This document shows, one piece after another, positions 35,834 through 45,448 of a DNA stretch of 64,000 nucleotides (within the stretch, counting starts at the first letter, position 1; each line of letters opens with the position of its first letter). The stretch is from Halobacteriovoraceae bacterium (GTDB lineage Bacteria; Bdellovibrionota; Bacteriovoracia; Bacteriovoracales; Bacteriovoracaceae). Under the pieces are notes generated by a model that saw only the letters and a list, made by a program, of their open reading frames with translations, searched no databases and was not told where the DNA came from. Both the position numbers and the translations under genes were made by a program. The DNA is taken from assembly GCA_002713145.1 (NCBI GenBank), contig PAVS01000007.1, positions 1-64,000 of the forward strand. The letters run 5' to 3'.

Positions 35834-35942
35834 GGGTATGCCTTCTTTTAAGTTTTTTTAAGTTTATAATATCATTTAGAAAGTGACCAATATATTATAG
35901 TAATTGCTCTCATTAGACTAGCCATCAAATAAAGGATGAATT

Positions 35943-36797
35943 GTGATAGATATCGGACAGATGAATGAATTAATCGTGCATGAAGAAAGCGATAAGTATT
36001 TTATTTTGCGTGCTCCAGACTTTGATGTTGATGTCTATTTGGCTAAAGCTGAAACTTCAGAACATTTTGAGCGAGGCCATAAACTTGAAGTATTTGTCTA
36101 TGTGGATAACCAAGACCGACCTCAGGCCAGTCTGAGTCGCCCAGAGGCAGTGGTAGGGGAATATGCTGTTATGCAGGCCCGTGAAACCCATCAGTTTGGG
36201 GCTTTTATGAACTGGGGGATCTCAAAGGATTTACTGGTTCCCGACACGGAACAAAAAGATCCCGTGGGGGAAGGGAAATTTTATATTGTGCGGGTCTGTT
36301 TGGATGAACGCACCAATAAAGTGTATGGCACCACCAAAGTGGGGCGTTATATTAAAGATCAAAAATTAGATATCAAAGAAGGGGATCAAGTAAGTATTAT
36401 CCCTGCAGCTCCAGAAGAGCTAGGCTATCGCTCTCTGATCAATAGAAAATTTATAGGGATTATTTACCATAATGAAATTTTCCAAAAAATAAAACTAGGT
36501 GAAGAGCTCTCTGGGGTGGTTAAAAAATTGCGCCCGGATGGACTCGTTGATGCTGCACTACAAGTGCAAGGCATAAAAAATGTGGTCAATTCCCAAGACC
36601 AAATTTTAGATTATCTTTCTAAGCGGGGAGGTAAATCTAAACTCAATGATAAAAGTGATCCCATGGAAATTCGCCGAGAACTTAATATGAGTAAAAAAAC
36701 CTTCAAGAGTGCTCTGGGTATGTTGTATAAAAAACGCAGTATACTCATTCATAAAGACGGCATTGAGCTGGCTTCTCACGATCAAGAAGATATATAG
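35943..36797 (+). CDS. CvfB-like S1/winged-helix RNA-binding protein
   Basis: 284 residues matching CvfB/YitL: three S1-like OB modules in the first 220 residues (FGAFMNWGISKDLLVP; VGRYIKDQKLDIKEGDQV; GEELSGVVKKLRPDGLVDAAL) and a C-terminal winged helix (LNMSKKTFKSALGMLYKKRSI). CvfB binds RNA and tunes expression of virulence and stress genes in Gram-positives. The start is GTG at 35943 with AAAGGA upstream. It is divergent from the helicase, and a shared regulatory region of 109 bases lies between them. Confidence 0.82.
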   Translation: MIDIGQMNELIVHEESDKYFILRAPDFDVDVYLAKAETSEHFERGHKLEVFVYVDNQDRPQASLSRPEAVVGEYAVMQARETHQFGAFMNWGISKDLLVPDTEQKDPVGEGKFYIVRVCLDERTNKVYGTTKVGRYIKDQKLDIKEGDQVSIIPAAPEELGYRSLINRKFIGIIYHNEIFQKIKLGEELSGVVKKLRPDGLVDAALQVQGIKNVVNSQDQILDYLSKRGGKSKLNDKSDPMEIRRELNMSKKTFKSALGMLYKKRSILIHKDGIELASHDQEDI

Positions 36798-36908
36798 TCT
36801 TTAATGACTCATAAAATTTACTATAGCTAAAAGTAATGACTGGTATTTATATTTCCCATTATAAAACTATTCTCTACCGTGCTAACATCTTTTAAAAGGA
36901 TGGCCACT

Positions 36909-38081
36909 ATGAAAATACTTCTCACACTTTTTTCTATTCTTCTTACAAATATATCTTATGCCAATTTATTACCCCTTGCCGCTTCTTATGACGGTGTGGG
37001 TGGTGTCGCCGGTGCAGGATACTCTCATGAATTTGGCAATGGCCATAAGGTGCTAGTGGGAGGTGTTGGTGGAGACCTCACCGCTTTTGGTGGCCTCTAT
37101 ACCTTGAGCTTCAATCAAGACTTTGAACTCTCATTTGGAACTGTTTTTTTCGATCAAGTTCAACTTACAACGACGTATGAAAGAGGACTTGCTGATGATG
37201 AAGACAATCGCTATTTGCTCAACTTAAAAGGTCATGCCTATGCTCTAGGCTCAAAGCTCTGGCTCTTAGATAGCTATCTTCTTTTAGGTTTTTCGGCGAG
37301 TCAATTTACAGTGGAATTTGATTCTGTTGAAGACGGTGGTCAAAATGAGATCAATCTTGCAGGAGCGAATCTTTTTGATATTGAAACCACTCAAATTAAA
37401 CTCTCAGTGGAGGGAAGATTTTATGATGACCCACGGGCCCCTAAAAAAGGCTTAGGAGTCTTTACCAGTCTTTCCCATATCAGTGGAAGAACGGGGCAAA
37501 GTGATCAAATGCTTTTGGATTATGGATTTAATGGGGTTCTTCCAGTAAGTCCTTTTTTCACTTTTATAGGGAAAGCAAAACACAGTGATGCCCTCGTGGA
37601 AGTGAATAAAAAATATGATACCGATTCAGAAGTACGGGATGCTCTTGATGCCGATTGCTCGACGATTGCTGATGCAGGAGAGCGATCAAAATGTGAGCGA
37701 CTGGAAAATGATTTAGTTGATTATATTGTAGATAATAATAATCGAGGGACGGCTCTTCCTATCGGTGGAAGTGGAGGACCTAGATCTTTTAGGCAATTAC
37801 GTTTTAGAGCGGCTCATACAGCTGTTTACTCCCTGGAAGCTCATACTTCTCTGTCACAAATGTTTAAGATGATGAATAAGAAAGACACAGATCTAAGTCT
37901 TTTTGTTTTTCATGATATTGGCTATGCTGATGATGATAAGACCGAGCTATTTAAAAAATCAGTGGTCTCCAATGGAGCAGGTCTTAAGCTGGCCCGAGGG
38001 ACCAACTCAATCAATCTTCAGGCTGCAAAGGGGAGTGATGACTCAAGTTCATGGTCACTTGCTTTTGGAAGTGGGATTTAA
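36909..38081 (+). CDS. Exported Omp85-like outer-membrane beta-barrel without POTRA domains
   Basis: About 390 residues. The signal peptide is residues 1-18 (ending SYA). Alternating strands run throughout, starting with VGGVAGAGYSHEF. EGRFYDDPRAPKKG and LPIGGSGGPRSFR resemble the strand and L6-loop signatures of Omp85 barrels. The barrel alone accounts for the full length, so POTRA domains are absent. Such bare barrels may export a partner or act as a lipid or protein channel. The ATG at 36909 fits AAGGA nine bases upstream and gives a clean signal peptide; two earlier in-frame Met codons (36879, 36900) do not. The function assignment is by motif only. Confidence 0.6.
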   Translation: MKILLTLFSILLTNISYANLLPLAASYDGVGGVAGAGYSHEFGNGHKVLVGGVGGDLTAFGGLYTLSFNQDFELSFGTVFFDQVQLTTTYERGLADDEDNRYLLNLKGHAYALGSKLWLLDSYLLLGFSASQFTVEFDSVEDGGQNEINLAGANLFDIETTQIKLSVEGRFYDDPRAPKKGLGVFTSLSHISGRTGQSDQMLLDYGFNGVLPVSPFFTFIGKAKHSDALVEVNKKYDTDSEVRDALDADCSTIADAGERSKCERLENDLVDYIVDNNNRGTALPIGGSGGPRSFRQLRFRAAHTAVYSLEAHTSLSQMFKMMNKKDTDLSLFVFHDIGYADDDKTELFKKSVVSNGAGLKLARGTNSINLQAAKGSDDSSSWSLAFGSGI

Positions 38082-38208
38082 GAGATGTTGCAGCCCGTTA
38101 AGAACTAAATTTATATAATATTCCCTCTTAACTCTTCATTGCTTCTTAACATTCAATGGCCCATGAAGTAGATTTTAAAAGTATATCTAAGTATTAAAAG
38201 GTGGATTT

Positions 38209-39285
38209 ATGACTTTTAAAATTGTTTTAGCACTTATGGTGTCTGTTTTTTCCATGAACAGTTTTGCTCAGTGGGATGTTCTCAATGATTATATGGCCCT
38301 GTCCTACAAAGATATTAAATACTTTTTTAACTCAGACGCAAGAAATCTCAATGACCTGCAAGACTTTAATGTAAAGATGGAAAAAAGTGAGAAGCTGAGA
38401 GCGAAAGCCATTAAAACAGTCACCATGAATTTCACTCAAGCTCTTAATAAATTAGAAGCTGAAACTAGTGCCTATGAAAATCGCTATCCAAATAATCGTA
38501 ATCTTATCATGTTCTTTGATAGCCTTAATAATGCTGCTGCGGAAATTGCCAGAGACCAACTCAAAATTATGGCCAAAATTAGTCCCCGAGTAAAAAGTCT
38601 TAGAGAAGCCTATACAGCAAAAGTTGAAAAGGTTGTGACGCTTGATCCTGAAATGCAGGATATTTATTGGAGAGGCGAGAAAAAACTTTCTCAAACCATT
38701 AAAACAGAACTAGATAAAATTGAGAAGCTTCTCTATTTTGTGATGATGAAAGATGGAGAGTTTTCTCGTTATCAAAAACTTGATGACCTTGCTATCTTCT
38801 CTATTTTTCTTACCAGTCACAAAGGCTTTATGCGCGAGCGAATGGGAACTTATATGAAAGATCTTCCTCCCATTTTAAAGTACAGAAGTGAAATCATTAG
38901 TGAATACGGGAGAGTTTTGGGACGTCATCCTCATACATTACCTCCTATCATGTTTAATTTAAAATTAGATAGAAGTTGTGAGGATGGAGAAACACTGGCC
39001 AGCAAAATCCTTTGGGAGAATTTATCTTTTGCCGTTTACGATGGTGTGTTTAGATTCAATAACGTAAAAGTCCATACCGTTATGGATGCAATTGCGGCCA
39101 TCATGAAAAATGATTCTGTGCGAGTGGTTTGTGATAAAGTTTGGTTGGATTCAAGTATAGGAACTGTTTACTCTCGCAGAGATAATACGATTTATTTTAA
39201 TTATAAATATGATCCTGTAGGTTGGTGTCCAGATGGGCATTGCAGATCACCCTATATCTTCTCTAAGGGGATGGTTGTAAAATAA
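38209..39285 (+). CDS. Exported helical protein of unknown function
   Basis: 358 residues. The signal peptide covers 1-20 (VLALMVSVFSMNSFA). The mature part is mainly helical and charged, with a paired Cys near the end (DPVGWCPDGHCRSPY) and one at DRSCEDGE. No known family is recognised. It is separated by 127 bases from the barrel gene upstream and followed after 3 bases by a flavin reductase gene that may be co-transcribed. Periplasmic location is inferred from the signal. Confidence 0.6.
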   Translation: MTFKIVLALMVSVFSMNSFAQWDVLNDYMALSYKDIKYFFNSDARNLNDLQDFNVKMEKSEKLRAKAIKTVTMNFTQALNKLEAETSAYENRYPNNRNLIMFFDSLNNAAAEIARDQLKIMAKISPRVKSLREAYTAKVEKVVTLDPEMQDIYWRGEKKLSQTIKTELDKIEKLLYFVMMKDGEFSRYQKLDDLAIFSIFLTSHKGFMRERMGTYMKDLPPILKYRSEIISEYGRVLGRHPHTLPPIMFNLKLDRSCEDGETLASKILWENLSFAVYDGVFRFNNVKVHTVMDAIAAIMKNDSVRVVCDKVWLDSSIGTVYSRRDNTIYFNYKYDPVGWCPDGHCRSPYIFSKGMVVK

Positions 39286-39288
39286 AAA

Positions 39289-39798
39289 ATGTCAGACATA
39301 ATTATACTCGCCGGAAGCAGTCATAAAAATTTAGAACTCGCAAAAGATTTTGCTAAACGCATGGATGCTAAAAAACAACAAGCTAAAGTCATTGATCTGA
39401 CTGAACTGAATCTTCCTCTCTACACAACGAAAGAAGAGAAAAAGGGAATTCCAGAAGCGGTTGCGGATTATGTTAGTCAGTTTAGCGCGGCTAAGGGTTT
39501 TATCTTTGCGGTTCCTGAATACAATGGTGGAGTCCCTCCGGTGGTTTCTAATACTATTGCTTGGATCAGCAGAGGAGCTGACGATTGGCGAGGATGCTTT
39601 AATGGCAAGCCGGCTATTATCTCTAGCTATAGTGGTGGTGGTGGAAATCATGTTTTGATGGCCCTACGAATTCAGCTCTCACTGCTGGGGATGAATGTGT
39701 TCGGAAGACAGATTATCGTGAACTCAAAACAGCAGTTAAACTCTGAGCATATGGATGCCACTATTGATCTACTTATTGCAAGCCTAGTTCATCATTAG
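39289..39798 (+). CDS. NADPH-dependent FMN reductase
   Basis: 169 residues of the flavodoxin-like NAD(P)H:FMN/quinone reductase family. The N-terminal ILAGSSHKNLELA is the FMN-phosphate loop, and FAVPEYNGGVPPVVSNTIAWIS is the classic flavin-binding signature. SSYSGGGGNH forms the third loop. It reduces quinones, flavins or azo compounds in the cytoplasm. It starts 3 bases after the preceding gene, with no clear Shine-Dalgarno, so it is probably coupled. Confidence 0.9.
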   Translation: MSDIIILAGSSHKNLELAKDFAKRMDAKKQQAKVIDLTELNLPLYTTKEEKKGIPEAVADYVSQFSAAKGFIFAVPEYNGGVPPVVSNTIAWISRGADDWRGCFNGKPAIISSYSGGGGNHVLMALRIQLSLLGMNVFGRQIIVNSKQQLNSEHMDATIDLLIASLVHH

Positions 39799-39802
39799 AG
39801 AG

Positions 39803-40822
39803 TTACTGACGGTTTCTATGCCAGGACATCCCAAGGCTCACGAGTTTTCCAATCAATTCTTTATAGCTTAAACCATAGGCTTCTGCTGATTCCGGAAATT
39901 CATCTCCTGCTTGAATACCAGGGTTAGGGTTGGCTTCTAAAAAATAGGCTTTTCCATTTTCTTCCAGCCTGAAATCTAGTCTGGCATAACCAGAGAGTCC
40001 CAATGCTTTATAAACTTTTTTGGTGAGAGTTGTAAGTTGTTTAATTTCCTCTTCACTCAAGTTTGCTGCCCGTATCGATTGGATCCCATATTTTTCCCGA
40101 TATTTGTCATCCCATTTTACTTTTTCAGTTGCAAACTTTTTTGTCCCTTTGGGAAGATCTGAGAACTCAAGCTCCCATACGGGAAAAGTTGTCACTCGTT
40201 TATTGCCGAGTATCCCCACATAAAGTTCACGCCCTTTAATATATTGCTCAGCTATGGCATCTGTTTCAACATGAGTATGGATGAACTCAACACGCTCTTT
40301 AAGGGCTTCAAAATTATTGACCACTGAGGCTTGAGAAATTCCGGTAGAAGCCTCTTCTGTAGAAGACTTTACTATGAGTGGATAGATATATTTTTTACTT
40401 TCTTTCACTTTTTGGTTTTTGGGAAAAACAAAAAATTTAGGAACAGGTATTTTATGAAAAGCCAGAATCTTTTTACTTAAGGCTTTATCTCTGGCTAGAG
40501 TTAGGCCTCGGGGGTTACAACCCGTGTAAGCTTGTTTTTTTAATTCAAGATAAGAGACAATATGTTGATCAAAGGTTCTATCTCCATCAAATTCTTCGAG
40601 TAGATTAAAAACAATATGTGGTTTAAATTTATAAAGGGCAGAGCGAAGGAGTTCTAAATTTCCAATGATGCCTAAGGGCTGGACTTCATGCCCGAGCTCT
40701 TTCAGTGTTTGGATGATATCGTATTCTGTTTTCCAGTCTGCAGAAATATATTCTTCTTGGGTGAATTCATCCGGGGGGATGAGGTCTTTATGCATAAGAA
40801 CTAATACTTTGAGCTTTGCCAT
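39803..40822 (-). CDS. D-Ala-D-Ala-ligase-like ATP-grasp protein
   Basis: 339 residues with the ATP-grasp fold: GCNPRGLTLARDKALSK, YPLIVKSSTEEASTGIS, QYIKGRELYVGILG and LDFRLEENG followed by FLEANPNPG. The substrate may be a peptide or amino acid rather than D-alanine, since D-Ala-D-Ala ligase loops are not exact. It starts one base after the zinc-peptidase gene ends, and the pair likely modifies and cleaves the same peptide. Confidence 0.8.
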   Translation of the reverse strand: MAKLKVLVLMHKDLIPPDEFTQEEYISADWKTEYDIIQTLKELGHEVQPLGIIGNLELLRSALYKFKPHIVFNLLEEFDGDRTFDQHIVSYLELKKQAYTGCNPRGLTLARDKALSKKILAFHKIPVPKFFVFPKNQKVKESKKYIYPLIVKSSTEEASTGISQASVVNNFEALKERVEFIHTHVETDAIAEQYIKGRELYVGILGNKRVTTFPVWELEFSDLPKGTKKFATEKVKWDDKYREKYGIQSIRAANLSEEEIKQLTTLTKKVYKALGLSGYARLDFRLEENGKAYFLEANPNPGIQAGDEFPESAEAYGLSYKELIGKLVSLGMSWHRNRQ

Positions 40823-40823
40823 G

Positions 40824-41867
40824 CTATCTCGCTATTCTATGACTACCGTTATGGATATATTCTATCGTAACAATGGACAACATCGCAATAAATTGATTTT
40901 TTGATTCATCAAAAGGCAGCTTAAGTTTTAAATTCAATTCATCACAACGTTTGATCACTTCTTGTAAGATTTCATTAATGGTGTACTGATAAGCACCGGT
41001 CCAAGGAGACACACTTTTACGCACATCTTTTTTTATTTCTCGAATAAAACGTGAAGCTTTTATATTGAGGGCCACATCTGGATTATTGGTGAATAGCTTG
41101 AGGAGGTGGACATCAAATTCACTAGGGTAATCAATCCCATAATGCTCTCTTTTATCATCATAATGTTCTTGGAGCGTTGTTGTCATTTTTGACTGAGGGT
41201 CAATTTGTTTGCGGGTAGAAAGTAGGGGCTTTTGATGTTGCAGCTCACTCATAAGCTCATCCATAAAAAGTAATTTCTTATAAGCCCCTTTCCAGTTTTT
41301 ATATTTTTTACGCCAAGCAGATCTCGGATTGAGCCAAACCGCAAAGGTTTCAGCAAAATCTTCATCGGGATGGCTTTGAGAATACCAGCCGTTAAGATGA
41401 GTAACATATTGTTTGCTAAAAGGTTTAGGGGCATACGTTTCTTCGTATTTAAGACTGGATTTTCCAAAGACTTGTTGCCGCTTACGCCTACGTCTGAGCT
41501 GAAAAGCATTATCAATCGCATGACCACATTCATGGCGCAGTAGTTTCATAAAAGTGGTAGGTGTTCCACCTTCAACATCATAGATGAGCTTTTCTTGAAT
41601 TTTAGCCAGTTTCTTATGAGCAAGATAGAAAGGAATAGCTATGCCTGTGTGTCCATCAGGAGTAAACCATTCATCAGAAAACCAAAAGTAAGGTTTAAAT
41701 TTTTCTAATCCCTTTAGGTCTAATTCGTATTGTAGTTTTTCTAAATAGGGCTTGAGGTTGGATTGATCCAGGGGGATATAGACATCCTTAAGTTTCATCT
41801 TGAGGATTTCATTTTGAGTTTTTTTGGTCCACTTAGGTTCTTTGGTCAGTTTTTTAAAAAGACTAAT
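40824..41867 (-). CDS. Zinc metallopeptidase (HECGH), start upstream of the first ATG
   Basis: About 347 residues if started at the ATT at 41867, or 324 from the ATG at 41798. HECGH followed by DEDFAETFAVW fits a gluzincin-like zinc site. FWFSDEWFTPDGHTGIAIPF and LEKLQYELDLKGL are typical of a family usually annotated putative zinc-binding metallopeptidase. From memory, homologues carry a W...LL.LR..DL segment before that point. Here the open frame upstream of the ATG encodes KWTKKTQNEILKMKL, which fits. That upstream part lacks ATG, GTG or TTG, but AAAGGG lies 7 bases before the ATT at 41867. A CTG at 41849 is the alternative. Confidence 0.75.
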   Translation of the reverse strand: MSLFKKLTKEPKWTKKTQNEILKMKLKDVYIPLDQSNLKPYLEKLQYELDLKGLEKFKPYFWFSDEWFTPDGHTGIAIPFYLAHKKLAKIQEKLIYDVEGGTPTTFMKLLRHECGHAIDNAFQLRRRRKRQQVFGKSSLKYEETYAPKPFSKQYVTHLNGWYSQSHPDEDFAETFAVWLNPRSAWRKKYKNWKGAYKKLLFMDELMSELQHQKPLLSTRKQIDPQSKMTTTLQEHYDDKREHYGIDYPSEFDVHLLKLFTNNPDVALNIKASRFIREIKKDVRKSVSPWTGAYQYTINEILQEVIKRCDELNLKLKLPFDESKNQFIAMLSIVTIEYIHNGSHRIAR

Positions 41868-41944
41868 AATCTTACCCTTTGTTAAGTTTTCATTGTAACC
41901 TATTTAGGGTAAAAAGAGAATATTCAGTTATAAAGGGCATTTTT

Positions 41945-42310
41945 ATGAAATACATTTTAGTCACACTTTTAACTCTCAATATAAGTTTTGCAAACTCAAT
42001 CTCCGGAGTGGTCACGCTTGAGGGTAAGGCTCCAAACGGTGTGCTTTTTATTTTTGCTAAAAAATATCAGGGAAACATGCCTATGCCACTTGCTGTAAAG
42101 CGAATAGAAAAGCCAAGTTTCCCTGTCAAATTTAATCTCTCTCAAGCTGATGCCATGATGAAACAAATTCCTTTTGAAGGTCCCTTTACAGTGACCGCAC
42201 GACTGAGTCCTAGCGGAAGTGCAATGGATAAGTCAGGTATAGAAGTTTCAACGACTCAAAAAATTGAGATGGGTCAAAAAAATATAAAATTAACTCTCAA
42301 AAATAATTAA
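41945..42310 (+). CDS. Exported protein with a CcmI/CycH C-terminal-like domain
   Basis: About 121 residues from the ATG at 41945, chosen because AAAGGG is upstream and a clean signal peptide (1-16, ending SFA) follows. The mature domain (SGVVTLEGKAPNGVLFIFAKK, then MPLAVKRIEKPSFPVKF) looks like the C-terminal domain of CcmI, the cytochrome c biogenesis factor that chaperones apocytochrome. Here it stands alone without the membrane helices and TPRs. It may be a stand-alone chaperone or an unrelated periplasmic fold. It ends overlapping a convergent gene by 4 bases. Confidence 0.6.
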   Translation: MKYILVTLLTLNISFANSISGVVTLEGKAPNGVLFIFAKKYQGNMPMPLAVKRIEKPSFPVKFNLSQADAMMKQIPFEGPFTVTARLSPSGSAMDKSGIEVSTTQKIEMGQKNIKLTLKNN

Positions 42311-42693
42311 TAGCAGCGTATTCTGAGACTTTCGATATCATCTAATCCGTCTAAGTCACGGGCTCCATATCCATTATCAAAATAGTATTTGAGATCATCA
42401 AAGCCTTTATCTTCATAAAGCCACACTCTTGTGTTGTAACCGATCATAATACTATCTGGATCATCACCTACAAAATTGTCGAGTTCTACATCATAGAGAT
42501 CTTGAGCTCCTCTAAAGGTGGCCCTTCTTCCTCGAAAATTATCTTTATCGAAGAAAGTTACCCAACAACCTCCGTTATTATGTCGTACATAATCTCGGTC
42601 ACGATAGGTATCACTCTCAATACTGGCCATGGCTAAACCAGAGAGGGTCAGAGTGGTTAATAATGCTAAGTTCTTAATTCTTTTTAAGATCAT
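42307..42693 (-). CDS. Exported beta/gamma-crystallin-like protein
   Basis: 128 residues, with a signal peptide at about 1-23 (TLTLSGLAMA). The mature part has the Greek-key pattern of beta/gamma-crystallins: CWVTFFDKDNFRGRRATF and VWLYEDKGFDDLKYYF, each strand pair followed by a short acidic loop. Microbial members often bind calcium. It is last in the run starting with the alcohol dehydrogenase and catalase. AAAGGAG lies before the ATG. A role in desiccation or envelope stress is an inference. Confidence 0.65.
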   Translation of the reverse strand: MILKRIKNLALLTTLTLSGLAMASIESDTYRDRDYVRHNNGGCWVTFFDKDNFRGRRATFRGAQDLYDVELDNFVGDDPDSIMIGYNTRVWLYEDKGFDDLKYYFDNGYGARDLDGLDDIESLRIRCY

Positions 42694-42727
42694 GATAAAG
42701 CTCCTTTGGGATTACTATATGAATACA

Positions 42728-43351
42728 TCAAGATGACATATTAATTAAAAAATAGGCCTGGGGATGAAATTGTTTATAAGGGATGACTTCACTCTTTTTT
42801 TGAATGGTCGTTTTACAATCAATCTGCTTTTTTATAATATCTTTGAACTTCTTTAAAAAACCAACCCACATTGCATCTTGTATCTTAGAACCTAGAGGAA
42901 GATAGTTGAAAGCTATATTAAATAATTTATCGCCCGCCCTGGATGTCGATCTAATTTTTAATATTGCATCTCTTCTATTTTTATCTAAAAAAAACTCAAT
43001 GAAGCCAGCTTCCTGGTGATATTGCAGTGTAGAAAAACGAAAATAACTTTCATTAGCTTCTTCTACTATGATAGGTCCATTATATGGACCTCTGAGATGC
43101 ACTAATAACCTTTTATCTTGTATCAGTTTAATATTACCTGTGGGACTTTTATATTTGCCTAAAGATTGAGGAGCACAGATATTGATATCCTCTAAGAGTT
43201 TATGAAACAACTTCTCCGCCTCATGACAGCCTTCTGTCATTTCCAATTCATAAGTTTGGATTTTGACAGGCCCATAACCACGATCTATGGGTTGAATTTC
43301 TAAATTTTCCAAATCTCTTGTATCTAGTAGAGAAGATTTCAAAATATTCAT
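42728..43351 (-). CDS. GYGPV-motif protein, paralogue of the gene at 48961
   Basis: 207 residues, no family I can name. It contains DRGYGPVKI near the N terminus, and a Phe/Lys-rich C-terminal helix (GFLKKFKDIIKK). The protein at 48961 has RDGYGPV in the same place, a similar length and a similar C-terminal helix, so the two look like distant paralogues. An SRPBCC-like fold is possible. It starts 3 bases after catalase with AAAAGG as a ribosome-binding site, so it is in the catalase operon. Confidence 0.6.
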   Translation of the reverse strand: MNILKSSLLDTRDLENLEIQPIDRGYGPVKIQTYELEMTEGCHEAEKLFHKLLEDINICAPQSLGKYKSPTGNIKLIQDKRLLVHLRGPYNGPIIVEEANESYFRFSTLQYHQEAGFIEFFLDKNRRDAILKIRSTSRAGDKLFNIAFNYLPLGSKIQDAMWVGFLKKFKDIIKKQIDCKTTIQKKSEVIPYKQFHPQAYFLINMSS

Positions 43352-43354
43352 GAT

Positions 43355-45424
43355 TTAACCTTTTCGCTCCCAATAGCGTAGCTCTTTTGCTTTTTTTATA
43401 TATTTTGAAATATTCTTATGAGTGAGACTTATCATTCCTCCATCAGTTTCATTTATGGGCAGTAAATCGAGTATTAAACTCTCTATCTCTTTATTGAAGC
43501 CAATAAATTTTTTGTGAAAAAAGGCATCATTAACAAAGTCTCTAAAGGCTATTTCTTTACTGAGCTCTTTGACTTGGTCTTTAGTTCCCAGAACAATAAC
43601 AGCGTCATATAAAACTGAAGGTGCGCCATCGATAAACTCATCACCGCTATGGGTTTTACCATCATCCATTTTTACTTCTGAAATTTTTTGTAAAATAAGA
43701 TCATATTGGCACTTTTCATTATTAAGCTCTTTTTGTATTGAACTGAGAAGTTCATTTTCAGCGTTTTTAGTGACAATAATTCCAATCTTTCGTCCTCTGA
43801 GAGTGGATTTAACATTTTTAAGGATACTGAGTGCATCAGAGTTGCCGACATCTTTTACTTTCTCTCTGGCCATCTTCATAGGCTCTGGCAAGTTTTTAAT
43901 ACCTAGGCCTTTGGCTACTTTTTTCGCTAGATCTTTATCTATATTTAAAAGATGTGAAACCATTCGCTCACGTATGGCCAGTGTTTCTACTTTGCTTAAT
44001 TCAAAGATCAAAGCGGATTGAATATGTTCTTGTTCGATCTCAGTCTGACTTGTATAAAAAAGCTCTGCTTGGCTGTAGTGATCTGCAAAACGTTCTCCAC
44101 GTTCAAAAGTTTTATAGCCCATCTCTAATGCCGGGTAGGGATGAAAACCTTCCTCTTTAGACTCTCTAGGATTATTTTTATCCTGCTCCCAGGAATTAGG
44201 TTCATAATTCACTCGCCCCTTAGGGTTACGCATGGCCATATGACCATCTTGCTGTAAATTATGCACAGGACATCTAGGAGCATTAATAGGTATATGAGTG
44301 AAGTTAGGACTTCCTAAGCGCTTGAGTTGAGTATCCAGATAAGAGAAGTTTCGCCCCTGTAGAAGTGGATCATTAGTAAAGTCTATGCCTGGGATGACAT
44401 TTTGGGTACAAAAAGCAACCTGTTCTGTTTCAGCAAAAAAATTATCCACATTTTTATTGAGAACCATTTTACCCAGAGGTTTTATAGGCACGACTTCTTC
44501 AGGTATGAGTTTAGTTGCATCTAAAATATCGTATTCATAATTTTCTTCAAATTCTTCATCAAAAACTTGGACACCTAACTCCCACTCAGGGGCTTGTCCA
44601 TCTTCAATCGCCTGCCACATATCACGTCTATGAAAATCAGGATCGGCTCCGTTTATTTTAACAGCTTCATTCCACATCACTGATTGCATTCCTAGAAGAG
44701 GCTTCCAATGAAACTTCACATATTGTGATTTGCCCTTGGCATTGATCATTCTAAATGTATGCACACCAAAACCTTCCATAAAACGAAAGGAACGAGGGAT
44801 GGTACGATCGGACATGATCCACATTACCATATGCATTGACTCTGGAGACAGTGAGATAAAATCCCAGAAATTGTCATGAGCGGTTTGGGCTTGGGGGAAA
44901 CCTCGGTCAGGTTCTGCTTTAGCCGCATGAACAAGATCGGGAAATTTCTTGGCATCTTGAATAAAAAATACCGGAATGTTATTTCCTACTAAATCCCAAT
45001 TACCTTCTTCAGTATAAAATTTAACCGCAAAGCCTCTTACATCCCTGGCAAGATCCACCGAGCCTTTATTGCCTGCAACAGTTGAAAAGCGCACAAAAAC
45101 AGGTGTCTTTTTACCTTTCTTGGTCAAGGGATCTGCAATGGTTAGGTCTGAATGATCACCATAACTTTCAAAATGCCCGTGGATACCATAGCCTCTAGCG
45201 TGGACCACTCGTTCCGGAATTCTTTCATGATCAAAATGAAAGAGTTTTTCTCTAAATTGAAAGTCTTCTACGAGAGTAGGACCTCTATTTCCCACTTTTA
45301 AAGTATTTTGGTTGTCAGAGACTTTAACCCCTTGTTGAGTCGTTAAGGTGTTGTCTTTTTGGGCTTGCTGGTGATTTTCTCCACTTTCAGTATAGCTTTG
45401 GTTGATGAGATCTTTCTTCTTCAT
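43355..45424 (-). CDS. katE: Large-subunit (HPII-type) heme catalase
   Basis: 689 residues, the usual length for the KatE/HPII clade. The heme pocket residues are in [14 protein letters not shown] (catalytic His), VRFSTVAG and [14 protein letters not shown] (proximal Tyr). The C-terminal 150 residues form the flavodoxin-like domain found only in large catalases ([20 protein letters not shown]). It disproportionates hydrogen peroxide in the cytoplasm. It follows the alcohol dehydrogenase after 24 bases and precedes the GYGPV gene, in what looks like one stress operon. Confidence 0.95.
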   Translation of the reverse strand: MKKKDLINQSYTESGENHQQAQKDNTLTTQQGVKVSDNQNTLKVGNRGPTLVEDFQFREKLFHFDHERIPERVVHARGYGIHGHFESYGDHSDLTIADPLTKKGKKTPVFVRFSTVAGNKGSVDLARDVRGFAVKFYTEEGNWDLVGNNIPVFFIQDAKKFPDLVHAAKAEPDRGFPQAQTAHDNFWDFISLSPESMHMVMWIMSDRTIPRSFRFMEGFGVHTFRMINAKGKSQYVKFHWKPLLGMQSVMWNEAVKINGADPDFHRRDMWQAIEDGQAPEWELGVQVFDEEFEENYEYDILDATKLIPEEVVPIKPLGKMVLNKNVDNFFAETEQVAFCTQNVIPGIDFTNDPLLQGRNFSYLDTQLKRLGSPNFTHIPINAPRCPVHNLQQDGHMAMRNPKGRVNYEPNSWEQDKNNPRESKEEGFHPYPALEMGYKTFERGERFADHYSQAELFYTSQTEIEQEHIQSALIFELSKVETLAIRERMVSHLLNIDKDLAKKVAKGLGIKNLPEPMKMAREKVKDVGNSDALSILKNVKSTLRGRKIGIIVTKNAENELLSSIQKELNNEKCQYDLILQKISEVKMDDGKTHSGDEFIDGAPSVLYDAVIVLGTKDQVKELSKEIAFRDFVNDAFFHKKFIGFNKEIESLILDLLPINETDGGMISLTHKNISKYIKKAKELRYWERKG

Positions 45425-45448
45425 TTGCCTTTATCCTTTGCTTATTAA

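Noticed and set aside
35600-35880. A frameshift in the helicase gene at the A-run
   Set aside because: The frame stays open through Walker A. An ATG at 35875 on the minus strand hits a stop after three codons. The AUC start with a good Shine-Dalgarno explains the data better.
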